Shown here piece after piece: positions 17,435 through 26,220 of a stretch of 64,000 nucleotides of DNA. The stretch's first letter is position 1; each line of letters begins with the position of its first letter. The DNA comes from Limnohabitans sp. (GTDB lineage Bacteria; Bacteroidota; Bacteroidia; Flavobacteriales; Flavobacteriaceae). The stretch covers positions 32,119 to 96,118 of the forward strand of contig JASGCW010000007.1 of the NCBI GenBank assembly GCA_030053945.1, in the 5' to 3' direction. The notes under the pieces are model-generated. The model was not told the origin of the DNA. It saw only the letters and a program-made list of their open reading frames with translations, and did not search any database. The position numbers and the translations under genes are program-made.

Positions 17435-18007
17435 ATGTCATATAATATCAAAGATAAAGTCATTATAAAAGACGAATCATACACTTTTATAAGATGTACT
17501 GAAACTAAATTGTTTACTCCGCAAGATTTTGGAATCAAACCCATTTATTATGGCTCGATGCTAATGAGTGGTTACTGTAGTGTTTATAAAGTAAATGAGG
17601 ATTTAGATTTTGTTTTGGATAAACTTTATGTTAACGCATCAATGAATCAAGATATAAAAGTAATAAATGGTTGTAGTCCTAGTAATTTTTCAAAAACAGA
17701 TTTCGATTCAAAAACTACTTTCTATGAGTATAAGAATTTAAATTTAGTTGCCCCTCTTTCTGGTTTTGTACTAGTAGGCAATGATTACATAGACGCTCTT
17801 AAATATCGATTCTATGATGAAAGTTTGTATAAAATTACTTTAGAATTAGAAGTAAAAAATGGAAAAATTGCTGCAATTAAAGATTGTAGTAAACTAATGG
17901 AACAATACAGAGAAAAATTTAATAAAGGTGATTTAGCTAAAAAACTAGATAAGAGAACTATTGATAAAGAAATAAGGAAATGGTTTAATTTTAAAACAAT
18001 ATATTAA
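17435..18007 (+). CDS. Hypothetical protein
   Basis: A 190-residue soluble protein without signal. It begins with a beta-rich part (MSYNIKDKVIIKDESYTFIR) and ends with a basic helical tail (KKLDKRTIDKEIRKWFNF). I do not recognise a family. It follows the TPR gene by 38 bases in the same direction and may be cotranscribed. Confidence 0.55.
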   Translation: MSYNIKDKVIIKDESYTFIRCTETKLFTPQDFGIKPIYYGSMLMSGYCSVYKVNEDLDFVLDKLYVNASMNQDIKVINGCSPSNFSKTDFDSKTTFYEYKNLNLVAPLSGFVLVGNDYIDALKYRFYDESLYKITLELEVKNGKIAAIKDCSKLMEQYREKFNKGDLAKKLDKRTIDKEIRKWFNFKTIY

Positions 18008-18051
18008 TAACTTTGTTTGACCATTAAGATTAATCAAAAAAAAGAGCGAAT

Positions 18052-18501
18052 TTGATAAATTCAATAGTAAATTTCTTTTATAAAATATGGATTTGGGGAC
18101 TATTTCTCAAATACAGAAATTCTTTACCCACTACATCTGAAATTGTAAATCCAAAAATGGAATATGAATTTTTTTCAGGAACATTTCTTTGGGAAGATGA
18201 AGGATTACTAGAAGCAAATTATCAATTAGGAAATGCTTTTAAAAGCGTCTTAGCCCATAGAATGAAACTAATTGCAGGTGAAAGTTATGATTTGGGTCAA
18301 TTTAAATCGGCTAGGTTTAATAAACGCATTTTTATTATGGCAAAACGGTATTTTCCAAACTGGATAGGTTTTCAAGAATCGAGATGCAATTATAATCCAG
18401 AGTTGGCTAAAAGAATGATGCGTATCGAAAAAGTATCCTATTGGCGTTTTGAAAAAAGTTTGGATGAATATGATTCACAAAATAATAAGTCTTTTTTATA
18501 A
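18052..18501 (+). CDS. Hypothetical protein with TTG start
   Basis: A 149-residue protein. The best start is TTG at 18052, preceded by an AAAGAG stretch; the first ATG inside would remove the hydrophobic, aromatic N-terminus (INSIVNFFYKIWIWGLFLKY). The remainder is rich in aromatic and basic residues (KRYFPNWIGFQESRC). No family was recognised. It is the last rightward gene before the zinc island. Confidence 0.5.
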   Translation: MINSIVNFFYKIWIWGLFLKYRNSLPTTSEIVNPKMEYEFFSGTFLWEDEGLLEANYQLGNAFKSVLAHRMKLIAGESYDLGQFKSARFNKRIFIMAKRYFPNWIGFQESRCNYNPELAKRMMRIEKVSYWRFEKSLDEYDSQNNKSFL

Positions 18502-18562
18502 ATAAACCAGTTAAGAATAATTTTCAGAATTATTTATAATATTGAAGATATCTAAAAATTCT

Positions 18563-18940
18563 TTAAGAGCATTCAGGGCATAACCCTGAAATAATGAAAT
18601 TTACTTCACTTATCTTATAATTACTTGGCAAAGAAAAACTTGGTTGAACATCTACAATACAAGTAACGGCTTTACACTTCTTACAGCTAAAATGAATATG
18701 ACTATGATTATGGTTTGCGCTGCAACTATTACAACTTGCATACTTAACTACTCCATCTATAGTAGTTACTTTGTGAACGTATCCTTCTTCAACTAACCTA
18801 TCCAATACCCTATAAATAGTTACTCTGTCACACAATCCATCTAACATGAATTGAATTTCCGAGTGTGATAAGGCTACATCAGATTTAGTTATCAAACTAA
18901 TTATCTCAGTTTTAGCGATTGTATTTCTCGATTGTTTCAT
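18563..18940 (-). CDS. Fur-family repressor, Zur-like
   Basis: A 125-residue Fur-superfamily protein. The start at 18940 (MKQSRNTIAKTEI) is preferred over the upstream in-frame ATGs because those lie inside the operator. A winged helix (ALSHSEIQFMLDGLCDRVTIYRVLDRL) precedes the metal-binding half, with the two structural-zinc CxxC pairs at SCKKC and GLCPEC and a histidine-rich NHNHSHIHF segment for the sensory site. A cysteine/histidine-rich make-up together with a divergent COG0523 GTPase points to zinc rather than iron. It is probably autoregulated, since a palindrome lies within its own promoter. Confidence 0.82.
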   Translation of the reverse strand: MKQSRNTIAKTEIISLITKSDVALSHSEIQFMLDGLCDRVTIYRVLDRLVEEGYVHKVTTIDGVVKYASCNSCSANHNHSHIHFSCKKCKAVTCIVDVQPSFSLPSNYKISEVNFIISGLCPECS

Positions 18941-18949
18941 AAAATTAGC

Positions 18950-19013
18950 GAAAGATATAATGCAACAATATTGCATATGCAAAGATAATAATTATATTTG
19001 CAACATTGTTGCA
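18950..19013. promoter_or_regulatory. Divergent promoter with two Zur-like boxes
   Basis: Rightward promoter: TTG at 18971-18973, 19-base gap, TATATTTG at 18993-19000, a full match to the Bacteroidota consensus. Leftward: TTG complement at 18980-18982 and TATCTTTC complement at 18950-18957. Box 1 TGCAACAATATTGCA (18961-18975) covers the rightward -33 and lies inside the leftward promoter. Box 2 TGCAACATTGTTGCA (18999-19013), a perfect 7-1-7 palindrome, covers the end of the rightward -7. Binding at both would block transcription in both directions. Confidence 0.78.
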
Positions 19014-19033
19014 TTAAAATATAATGAAAAGAA

Positions 19034-19393
19034 GTGAAATATAATAAAAGTATTTATACAGATAGCATTGGCATTATAAGTTCAACACTTTGCTTAGTTC
19101 ATTGCATAGCTACTCCCCTTTTGATAGCATTAGGATTTGGGTATTTTAGCACCCCATTTATTACTTATATTTTTTTAATAATAGCCTTTATTGCCATATA
19201 TAAAACAACTAAAAATAATAAACATATAAAAAACAGCAGTTTCCTTTGGACTTCCTTTTGGGGATTTGTATTTTCAAATTTGCTCAAAGAAGAGTTTGAA
19301 TTTCTACATTATTTTGAATACTTTTTTGGGTTTTTGATTATAATTGGTCACATAAATAATATAAGAATTTGTAAAAAATGCAATACTGAATAA
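19034..19393 (+). CDS. MerC-domain membrane protein
   Basis: A 119-residue protein with four hydrophobic segments and the MerC-type LCLVHCIATPLL line (residues about 19-30), whose two cysteines/histidine can carry a soft metal. A KKC ending gives further ligand options. The reading frame has no internal methionine, so GTG at 19034 is the start. A six-codon ATG frame (19024-19044) overlaps it and may help initiation. Its place under the Zur-like boxes suggests a zinc or related metal role, not mercury resistance, for which merA and merR are missing. Confidence 0.72.
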   Translation: MKYNKSIYTDSIGIISSTLCLVHCIATPLLIALGFGYFSTPFITYIFLIIAFIAIYKTTKNNKHIKNSSFLWTSFWGFVFSNLLKEEFEFLHYFEYFFGFLIIIGHINNIRICKKCNTE

Positions 19394-19504
19394 TTTACTT
19401 TTAATTAAATAATAATTGAATTAAAACCCTATAAAATAGCAATTTACGCACACAAGCACTAATAATTAAAACGAGGTACTTAATTCAAAAAAAAATGTAA
19501 ACCT

Positions 19505-19813
19505 ATGAAAAAAATTATTACAACTTTAGTTATAACAATTTCATTTATATCCTGTAATAAAAAAACAGAAGAAACTAGAAAAATAAATAAAGAAAAAGAA
19601 GATGCTCTAGTAATTTATAAAATTCCGAAAGCTCGTTGTGAAAATTGCCAAAATGTAATTGAAGCTGGATTACTTAGTGAAAAAGGAATCAAACAATCTA
19701 TACTCAATTTGAATACGAAAGAGGTTTCTATAGTTTATAATCCCAATCTAATTGATTATAAAAAAATTGATAACAGAGTAAAATATTTGGCAACACAAAT
19801 TCCTTGCAAATAA
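19505..19813 (+). CDS. HMA-domain lipoprotein
   Basis: A 102-residue protein with a lipoprotein signal (MKKIITTLVITISFISC) and a single heavy-metal-associated domain (about 34-100) carrying the metal-binding pair in ARCENCQ. It therefore holds a soft metal ion outside the cytoplasm, a rarer location for HMA domains. It lies between the MerC-like gene and the COG0523 GTPase in the same direction, so transport or delivery of zinc or another divalent ion across the envelope is plausible. Confidence 0.75.
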   Translation: MKKIITTLVITISFISCNKKTEETRKINKEKEDALVIYKIPKARCENCQNVIEAGLLSEKGIKQSILNLNTKEVSIVYNPNLIDYKKIDNRVKYLATQIPCK

Positions 19814-19833
19814 TTACAAAATAAACATCTAAT

Positions 19834-21036
19834 ATGACTAAGAAATTACCTGTTACTGTTCTAAGTGGCTTTCTTGGAGCTGGTAAAACAACATTATTAA
19901 ACCATATCTTACATAATAAAGAAGGTTTACGAGTAGCTGTTATCGTTAACGATATGAGTGAAATAAATGTAGATGCAAGATTGGTTAACGAACAGAATGT
20001 ACTTTCTCGCACCGAAGAAAAGCTGGTTGAAATGAGTAATGGTTGCATTTGTTGCACATTACGAGAAGATTTGATGATCGAGGTCGAAAAATTAGCTCGT
20101 GAAGACAAATTTGATTACTTACTTATTGAAAGTACTGGAATTAGTGAACCTGTACCCGTTGCACAAACCTTTAGCTTTATTGACGAAGAAAAAGGCATAG
20201 ATCTTTCTCAATTTAGTTACATAGATACAATGGTAACAGTGGTTGATTGTTTTAATTTTTTTAAAGACTTTGGCACAAATGAATTATTATTAGATAGAGA
20301 ATTAACAGATATTGAAGGTGATTATAGAACGATTGTCAATTTACTTACAGATCAAATTGAATTTGCTAACGTAATCATACTCAATAAAACTGATTTAGTG
20401 GATCAATATACATTAGGAGTACTAAAGGCAGCCATTCAAAAACTTAATCCATCCGCAAAAATTGTAAATTCAACATTTAGCAAAGTCGATCCTAAAGAAA
20501 TTTTGAATACAAAATTATTCGATTTTGAAGAAGCGCAACTTTCTGCGGGCTGGCAAAAAGAACTAGAAAACGAACATCATTCTCCAGAAACAGAAGAATA
20601 TGGCATATCCTCTTTTGTTTTTAGAGATCAATCGCCATTTCATCCAGAACGATTATGGAACTATCTAAATGAAGATTATCCAACTGGAGTAATAAGAGCT
20701 AAAGGTTTATTTTGGTTGGCTTCAAGACCAGATGATGCTTTAAATTTTAGCCAAGCTGGTGGTTCTTCTCGTCTGGAAAGAGCTGGTGTTTGGTGGACAA
20801 GTATGTCACTTAATGAACGAATACAATACCAATCATTTATAGATAATCAACAATTTATAGAGGAAAAGTGGGATAAAAAATGGGGAGATCGAATGAATGA
20901 ACTCGTTTTTATTGGGCAAAACATCGATAAAGAAAAAATGATAACCGATTTAAAAAAATGTCTTTTACAAGAAAACGAGCATACGTTATTTGAGAATAAA
21001 AAACATTTTAATGATCCATTTCCTGTAGAGATATAA
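19834..21036 (+). CDS. COG0523 GTPase, zinc metallochaperone type
   Basis: A 400-residue G3E-family GTPase with Walker [10 protein letters not shown] (12-20), the metal-binding GCICC motif (C71, C73, C74), an ESTGISEP switch and the NKTD guanine-specificity motif near residue 187. The C-terminal CobW-like domain runs from about 250. Zur-regulated members of COG0523 (ZigA/YciC/ZagA kinds) hand zinc to essential enzymes when zinc is scarce. The Zur-like operator upstream of this operon fits that assignment. The gene is followed by a long inverted repeat. Confidence 0.85.
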   Translation: MTKKLPVTVLSGFLGAGKTTLLNHILHNKEGLRVAVIVNDMSEINVDARLVNEQNVLSRTEEKLVEMSNGCICCTLREDLMIEVEKLAREDKFDYLLIESTGISEPVPVAQTFSFIDEEKGIDLSQFSYIDTMVTVVDCFNFFKDFGTNELLLDRELTDIEGDYRTIVNLLTDQIEFANVIILNKTDLVDQYTLGVLKAAIQKLNPSAKIVNSTFSKVDPKEILNTKLFDFEEAQLSAGWQKELENEHHSPETEEYGISSFVFRDQSPFHPERLWNYLNEDYPTGVIRAKGLFWLASRPDDALNFSQAGGSSRLERAGVWWTSMSLNERIQYQSFIDNQQFIEEKWDKKWGDRMNELVFIGQNIDKEKMITDLKKCLLQENEHTLFENKKHFNDPFPVEI

Positions 21037-21054
21037 TCCTTTTCAATTTCCATT

Positions 21055-21106
21055 TCGAGTCTGTAGAAACATTTTTAAATTTTTATATATTTTTCTACCG
21101 ACTCGA
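21055..21106. repeat. Long inverted repeat after the GTPase gene
   Basis: TCGAGTCTGTAGAAA (21055-21069) and TTTCTACCGACTCGA (21092-21106) are complementary at 14 of 15 positions, with an AT-rich 22-base loop. It may end the zinc operon transcript in this gap, or be another of the dispersed palindromes. Confidence 0.65.
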
Positions 21107-21187
21107 TAATATCTTCGTTTGAGGCTAATGAGAAATTTAGATGAAATACATTAACTTTGTAATCAATCATCAATCAAAATAAGAATT

Positions 21188-21769
21188 ATGCAAAACATCT
21201 TATTAGACTTTATATCCAAATATATAATACTGACAGAAGAGGAAAAAAATGCATTGCTTTCATTAAATTTATTTCAGACGGTTAAAAAAGGAACTACTTT
21301 ACTGAAAGAAGGAGACAAATCAAATGAAACTTACTTCGTTTTAAAAGGGTGTATTCGTACCTATTACATCATTGATGGAGAAGAAAAAACAACTGGTTTT
21401 TATACCGAAATGGAAGGCGTAACACCTCCTAGTGTAATTACAAAAACACCGTCTGACTATTTTGTAAGTTGTGTTGAGGACTCCATACTTACGGTAACTA
21501 ATGCTGAAATGGAAGCTGAAATGAATCATAAATTCCCGAAGTTTGAAATTATGTGTCGAAAATTATCGGAAGAATTATTGGCTAAAAAACAAATCGATTT
21601 TGATGCTTTTAAAACCTCATCACCTGAACAACGCTACCTAGATTTAATCCAAAAAAGACCCGATTTAGTACAACGAGTTCCGCAACATCAATTGGCTAGT
21701 TTTTTAGGTATCAAACCACAGTCTCTTAGCCGACTTAGAGCTAGAATTATTGATAAAGAAAAAAGTTAA
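21188..21769 (+). CDS. Crp/Fnr-family transcriptional regulator
   Basis: A 193-residue regulator with a cyclic-nucleotide-binding-like roll (about 22-110) and a C-terminal helix-turn-helix (VPQHQLASFLGIKPQSLSRLRA, about 165-186). A consensus -7 box TAACTTTG (21152-21159) lies upstream. It is 42 bases ahead of a second, diverged regulator of the same family, which suggests either dimer-partner diversification or sequential duplication. Ligand unknown. Confidence 0.82.
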   Translation: MQNILLDFISKYIILTEEEKNALLSLNLFQTVKKGTTLLKEGDKSNETYFVLKGCIRTYYIIDGEEKTTGFYTEMEGVTPPSVITKTPSDYFVSCVEDSILTVTNAEMEAEMNHKFPKFEIMCRKLSEELLAKKQIDFDAFKTSSPEQRYLDLIQKRPDLVQRVPQHQLASFLGIKPQSLSRLRARIIDKEKS

Positions 21770-21811
21770 TCTAACGCTATACTAAACTCTTCCCATCCGC
21801 TTTCTAAAACT

Positions 21812-22390
21812 ATGACTAATGAACAAATCTTACAAAATATAGAAACGCATTATATACCACTTACTGAAGCATGTAAAACTGAACTAATTAAATCTTCGAA
21901 AGTTTTATTTATTAGTGATAAAGATACAATAATTGTAAATGAAGGAGATTATGCTGATAAATCTTATTTCATTGCTAAAGGTGTTGCTAGAGCATATTAT
22001 TTGAAAGATGGAAAAGATGTGACTGACTGGTTTGCTTTTGAAAATGATTTTATTTGTTCAATTAATAGCTTTTTCATGGATATTCCAAGCCCGCACTATA
22101 TTGAAGTTTTAGAGGAAAGTGTTTTATTGGAAATTTCGAGAGATAATGTAAGTTTTTTGTCCGAAAAATATATTGATTTTGATAGATTAAATAAAATGGT
22201 TATTATCAAAACAATGCTTCAACAACAACATCGTATTGTTTCTCTTCAATTTGAAACTGCTTTACAGAAGTACCATAATCTTTTAAAAACTAGACCCGAC
22301 ATAACGCAAAGAGTACCTCTTACTCATATCGCCTCATATTTAGGAATTACTTTAGAAACACTAAGTCGAATACGTAACCCTAAATATTGA
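21812..22390 (+). CDS. Crp/Fnr-family transcriptional regulator
   Basis: A 192-residue regulator with the same order of domains as its upstream neighbour: roll (about 25-112), linker helix and HTH (VPLTHIASYLGITLETLSRIRN, about 167-188). The two share the design but their rolls differ considerably, so they are not a recent duplicate. The glycosyltransferase starting 67 bases downstream in the same direction may be its target. Confidence 0.82.
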   Translation: MTNEQILQNIETHYIPLTEACKTELIKSSKVLFISDKDTIIVNEGDYADKSYFIAKGVARAYYLKDGKDVTDWFAFENDFICSINSFFMDIPSPHYIEVLEESVLLEISRDNVSFLSEKYIDFDRLNKMVIIKTMLQQQHRIVSLQFETALQKYHNLLKTRPDITQRVPLTHIASYLGITLETLSRIRNPKY

Positions 22391-22457
22391 TTTTGATTTA
22401 TGTCAAATGAAATATACTAAGTGTGATTTAAATTTGTATGTATTAAAAAGTAAATTA

Positions 22458-23687
22458 ATGAAAATAGCATTATTGGCACTTGGAACTAGAGGAGATATTC
22501 AACCTTATGCAGTTTTAGGACAAGCATTACAGCAACGTGGTCACCAAGTAACTCTTTCAACAGCAAAAAATTTTGAGAGTTTAGTCTTATCGTACGGTAT
22601 AAACTTTATTCCTGTTGAAGCTGATTTTCAAGCCATATTAGACTCTGATGAGGGTAAGAAAATGATGAAAGGAAATCCTTTTGCCATTAGACGAAATCTA
22701 CATACTTGGATTTATCCATTAATCACAAATTCGCTAATTGAATTTTATAAATTAGCTAAAGAAAGCGATTTAGTTTTATTTCACGTTAAAACATTAGCTG
22801 ATAGTTTTGCCGACCAATTTCCAGAGAAAATGATACGTGCTTCTGTTTTACCAATTGTTGAACCAACAACTCAATTTGCAAATCCATCATTTAGTGGTTT
22901 GCCTTTACCAAAGTTTTTAAATAGGTTAAGTTACACGCTTTCCAATTTAAGTATTAAATTATTATCTGGACCTATTGGAAAATTTAGAACAACATTCGAT
23001 TTACCAAAAAAATATAAAGTTCCTCAAGTAAAAAACATCTATGGCTTGAGTCCAAGTTTTTTGACTGTACCAAAAGATTTTTCCAGTCAATCTACTTTTA
23101 ATGGTTTTTGGTTTGGATATTCAAGTGAATTATTACCAAATGACCTCTTAGATTTTATAAAAAATGGAGAGGCTCCTTTACTTTTAACTTTTGGAAGTAT
23201 GCCATTCAAAAGTAAATTTGATCTGCAAACAGCAATTATAAAGCTTACAGAACAACTCGACACTAAAATTATTGTCGTAAAAGGTTGGGGACTAGATCAA
23301 ACAGAAAAACTTGACAATAATCCAAAAATAAAAGTGATACAATCTGCTCCTTATGAAAAACTTTTCCCATTAACAAAAGCAATTATTCATCATGGCGGTA
23401 TAGGAACTACTGCAGAATGTTTAAGAGCAGGAAAACCCTTCTTTATTTGTCCCATTCTGCATCCTATTGGAGACCAACAATTTTGGGGCCAAGTAGGCTA
23501 TAAAAAAGGAATTTCCATAAAACCAATTCCACTTAGTAAAGTGACAGAAGAAAAGTTTATAAATAGTGTCAATGAATTATTGTCAAATAAAGAATTGTAT
23601 AAAAATGCACTTGAAATGAAAAAATTAATTGATAGTGAAAATGGAATAGAAAAAACAATTGATCAAATAGAAAGAATCCATAACTAA
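22458..23687 (+). CDS. GT1-family glycosyltransferase (UGT/MGT-like)
   Basis: A 409-residue GT-B enzyme. The ATG at 22458 begins the fold exactly at MKIALLALGTRGDIQPY; an earlier ATG would add a non-conserved 17-residue tail. The N-terminal domain has the G-T-R-G-D-x-x-P motif of sterol/macrolide glucosyltransferases. The C-terminal donor-binding domain has APYEKLFP followed by IIHHGGIGTTAE and later HPIGDQQFW, where H, G and D/Q contact the nucleotide sugar. The acceptor may be a lipid, terpenoid or small natural product. No neighbour settles this. Confidence 0.82.
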   Translation: MKIALLALGTRGDIQPYAVLGQALQQRGHQVTLSTAKNFESLVLSYGINFIPVEADFQAILDSDEGKKMMKGNPFAIRRNLHTWIYPLITNSLIEFYKLAKESDLVLFHVKTLADSFADQFPEKMIRASVLPIVEPTTQFANPSFSGLPLPKFLNRLSYTLSNLSIKLLSGPIGKFRTTFDLPKKYKVPQVKNIYGLSPSFLTVPKDFSSQSTFNGFWFGYSSELLPNDLLDFIKNGEAPLLLTFGSMPFKSKFDLQTAIIKLTEQLDTKIIVVKGWGLDQTEKLDNNPKIKVIQSAPYEKLFPLTKAIIHHGGIGTTAECLRAGKPFFICPILHPIGDQQFWGQVGYKKGISIKPIPLSKVTEEKFINSVNELLSNKELYKNALEMKKLIDSENGIEKTIDQIERIHN

Positions 23688-23753
23688 ACAAAATTTTAAC
23701 AAACCCTTTGAGCGTTGTTAATCCGATAATTACAATAAACAATTAAAGCTATC

Positions 23754-24365
23754 ATGAAAAAAATTCATTACCTATCAGGAATAACAATCTCAATCTTTAT
23801 AGCATTACATTTGATCAATCATTGCGCTAGCGTATTTGGAGCTGAAACGCATATCGAAATAATGAAAACATTTCGTCTTTTTTACCGCAATGCTTTTTTT
23901 GAGACTATCTTATTCTTATCAGTTGCCACCCAAATTTATTCTGGAATAAAACTTTTCTACACCTACAGAAGAAATGCTCAAACTTTTTTTGATAAATTAC
24001 AAGTTTGGACAGGTCTTTATTTAGCTATATTCTTCCTAATACATTTGGGGGCAGTTGTAATTGGAAGATCTATTCTAAAACTCGATACGAACTTTTATTT
24101 TGGAGTAGCAGGACTTAATTCATTTCCATCCAACTTATTTTTTATACCTTATTATGGAATCGCTATACTTTCATTCTTTGGGCACATAGCTTCTATTCAT
24201 AGTAAAAAAATGAAAGGGAATATTTTTGAATTCTCACCAAATTCCCAAGCAAAAATCATCTTATTTTTAGGTTTTTGCCTAACTCTTATCCTCTTTTATG
24301 GTCTTACCAATCATTTTAAAGGAGTCACTATTCCAAAAGCATACAACATACTAATTGGTAAGTAA
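23754..24365 (+). CDS. Membrane protein, cytochrome b-like helices
   Basis: A 203-residue integral membrane protein with about five hydrophobic segments. Histidines sit in or at the edge of helices: LHLINH (18-23), FLIHLGAVV (around 98) and FGHIASIH (around 144-151). This arrangement resembles the succinate dehydrogenase/fumarate reductase membrane anchors that ligate heme b. No partner genes for such a complex lie nearby, so the role is unresolved. Confidence 0.5.
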   Translation: MKKIHYLSGITISIFIALHLINHCASVFGAETHIEIMKTFRLFYRNAFFETILFLSVATQIYSGIKLFYTYRRNAQTFFDKLQVWTGLYLAIFFLIHLGAVVIGRSILKLDTNFYFGVAGLNSFPSNLFFIPYYGIAILSFFGHIASIHSKKMKGNIFEFSPNSQAKIILFLGFCLTLILFYGLTNHFKGVTIPKAYNILIGK

Positions 24366-24424
24366 CTAAATGTCAAGAATTCTTATGACAGATTATATCA
24401 TTTTCACTTTAGTTTTATAAAAAA

Positions 24425-24925
24425 ATGAATATCATAAACATCCATAAAAGAATTTTGAGTCAACCCATTTCGAAAGTTGGTACACTATTAAATACTTTAG
24501 CGACTAACAACGATAGGATTTTAGCAACAGACAAATGGTCACCAATGAAACTTGACCAAGGATTAAAAATTGGTTCAAAAGGAGGACATGGTCCAATTAA
24601 ATATTTCGTAATAGATTATCAACCTGAAAAATCAATCACTATTCAGTTTGATATGAAGGGATTTAATGGTTTTCATCGATTTGAGATAGAGGAATTAGAT
24701 ACCAATCAAACTAAAATTTCACATTGCATCCATATGAAAACAACTGGAGCTGCTACTTTAAAATGGATATTGGCTATCCGATGGTTACACGATGCTTATA
24801 TTGAAGATGCCTTTGATAAAGTTGAGAACCATTTTTCAAGACATAAAAAAAATAGTACGTGGAGTTTATGGGTAAAAATATTGAGAAAAATAATGAAACC
24901 TAAAAGAAGAAAAATTATTTATTAG
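24425..24925 (+). CDS. SRPBCC-like protein
   Basis: A 166-residue protein with the profile of the START/polyketide-cyclase superfamily: an N-terminal strand-helix (INIHKRILSQPISKVGTLL), central beta strands (ITIQFDMKGFNGFHRFEIEE, then ISHCIHMKTTG) and a final long helix (AIRWLHDAYIEDAFDKVENHF). Members bind hydrophobic ligands in a cavity. It lies between a membrane protein and a secreted protein, all in one direction. Confidence 0.65.
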   Translation: MNIINIHKRILSQPISKVGTLLNTLATNNDRILATDKWSPMKLDQGLKIGSKGGHGPIKYFVIDYQPEKSITIQFDMKGFNGFHRFEIEELDTNQTKISHCIHMKTTGAATLKWILAIRWLHDAYIEDAFDKVENHFSRHKKNSTWSLWVKILRKIMKPKRRKIIY

Positions 24926-24942
24926 AAACTTCAATCTCCAAT

Positions 24943-24992
24943 ATTTCTTAACTAAAGTGAACAATTTTAAACAACTGCACTTTCTAATTTCG
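24943..24992 (+). promoter_or_regulatory. Predicted promoter with diverged Crp/Fnr-like motif, copy 3
   Basis: TTTCTTAACTAAAGTGA (24944-24960) differs at two of 17 positions from the block upstream of the fusion hydrolase and DUF4395 genes. TAATTTCG (24985-24992) sits at the same offset as the -7-like boxes there. It would serve the secreted protein gene at 25016. Confidence 0.45.
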
Positions 24993-25015
24993 CTATATCA
25001 TTTAAAACTAATGCT

Positions 25016-25639
25016 ATGCGAAAAACACTTTTATTATTTGGATTTTTATTGCTTTTTTCAATAAATCAACCATTACAAGCCCAATATGAAAAGACTGACA
25101 CTTCTTATAAAAAGTGTTTCGTAGGTAGTACGCTGTTTTTATTGGGTAATTTTTCTAAAGTCAACCCACCAGGATTTGCACAACTCAATTTAGGCTATCG
25201 CATTACAAGGAAAGATGTTCTTTCTCTAGAATTGATTACATGGAAACACGCTTGGCCTTTGGGAATCAATCCTTTTTACAATAAAAACTATGGAAAACCA
25301 GAAGAAAAATTCCCCGGTTACATAAGAGAATATGGTGTTGGACTAGCCTATCAAAGATATCTATGGAAAGGGCTTTATGTAGCCATACATGCCACTTCCA
25401 TGTGGCAAACTTTCAAAAATGAAAATGGTACTAAAATTGACAATGGTTTTATTATTTTCAACACCAATCGTGTAGGGTATCACATCAAACTCTTCAAAGA
25501 TAAGTTTTTTATTGAACCTTCACTTGGTGTTGCGGGGCGAGCTTACTATACAGAGATGCCAGCTGGATTCAAGGAAAAAGATGACAAGTGGCCCAAATGG
25601 ACACCAGAACCTGGATTGCATTTTGGGTATAATTTTTAA
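25016..25639 (+). CDS. Secreted protein, probable outer-membrane beta-barrel
   Basis: A 207-residue protein with a signal peptide (1-23, ending LQAQ). The mature part alternates hydrophobic strands with aromatic girdle residues (FAQLNLGYRITRKDVLSLEL, FIEPSLGVAGRAYYT) and ends in GLHFGYNF, a terminal aromatic as in outer-membrane barrels. Length suits an eight-stranded barrel. Family not named. Its promoter has the third copy of the Crp/Fnr-like motif. Confidence 0.65.
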   Translation: MRKTLLLFGFLLLFSINQPLQAQYEKTDTSYKKCFVGSTLFLLGNFSKVNPPGFAQLNLGYRITRKDVLSLELITWKHAWPLGINPFYNKNYGKPEEKFPGYIREYGVGLAYQRYLWKGLYVAIHATSMWQTFKNENGTKIDNGFIIFNTNRVGYHIKLFKDKFFIEPSLGVAGRAYYTEMPAGFKEKDDKWPKWTPEPGLHFGYNF

Positions 25640-25651
25640 AAATAAAATATT

Positions 25652-26065
25652 ATGGATACTCAAAATACATTCGAAGAAATCAAAATTAATGTAAAAATAA
25701 AACTGGCCAGTCTTTGGACGAGTTTTATGTTTCTCTATATTTATGTGGATTACTTTCATTTGTATATACCTCATACTTTGAAAGATATTCAAATAGGAAA
25801 GGTATTTGTATTTGACATTACACAAGGATTCCTTTTAAGAGGATTAACTTTAGTATCCATACCTGCACTTATGATTTTTCTTTCCGTTGTACTTCCAGCC
25901 AAAATAAATCGATGGACAAACATAACTATAGCCACACTATATATTCCTTTTACTTTATTCAACTTGGCGGGTGAAGCTTGGATACATATGTATTTTGGCG
26001 CTGTTGTGGAGGTTATATTGCTAATTTTTATTATTTATTATGCTTGGAAAAGTGTGAGTGAGTGA
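25652..26065 (+). CDS. DUF6326-like small membrane protein
   Basis: A 137-residue protein with four hydrophobic segments. The opening KIKLASLWTSFMFLYIYVDYFHLY has the pattern of DUF6326 proteins, of unknown function. It starts 12 bases after the beta-barrel gene, so the two are likely cotranscribed. Confidence 0.65.
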   Translation: MDTQNTFEEIKINVKIKLASLWTSFMFLYIYVDYFHLYIPHTLKDIQIGKVFVFDITQGFLLRGLTLVSIPALMIFLSVVLPAKINRWTNITIATLYIPFTLFNLAGEAWIHMYFGAVVEVILLIFIIYYAWKSVSE

Positions 26066-26190
26066 CCTAGCTGTCAATATTTTATTTTATTTGATTATGA
26101 ATAACTTAACTTTTATCAATTTGGCATTGTATCTGGTAGATTGATTTTCAGTAGTATAAAATATGCTGAAAATGTGATTTAAAAAGCAAA

Positions 26191-26215
26191 AGGGCGGTCA
26201 AATATAAACCGCCCT
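26191..26215 (-). terminator. Hairpin after the YdcH-like gene
   Basis: AGGGCGGT (26191-26198) pairs with ACCGCCCT (26208-26215), a GC-rich stem in AT-rich DNA. It lies just beyond the leftward gene and is followed on that strand by TTTTGCTTTTT. Confidence 0.75.
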
Positions 26216-26220
26216 ATCAT

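Noticed and set aside
19034..19393. Mercury resistance operon
   Set aside because: Only a MerC-like domain is present; merA, merR and merT/P are absent, and the operator is Zur-like.
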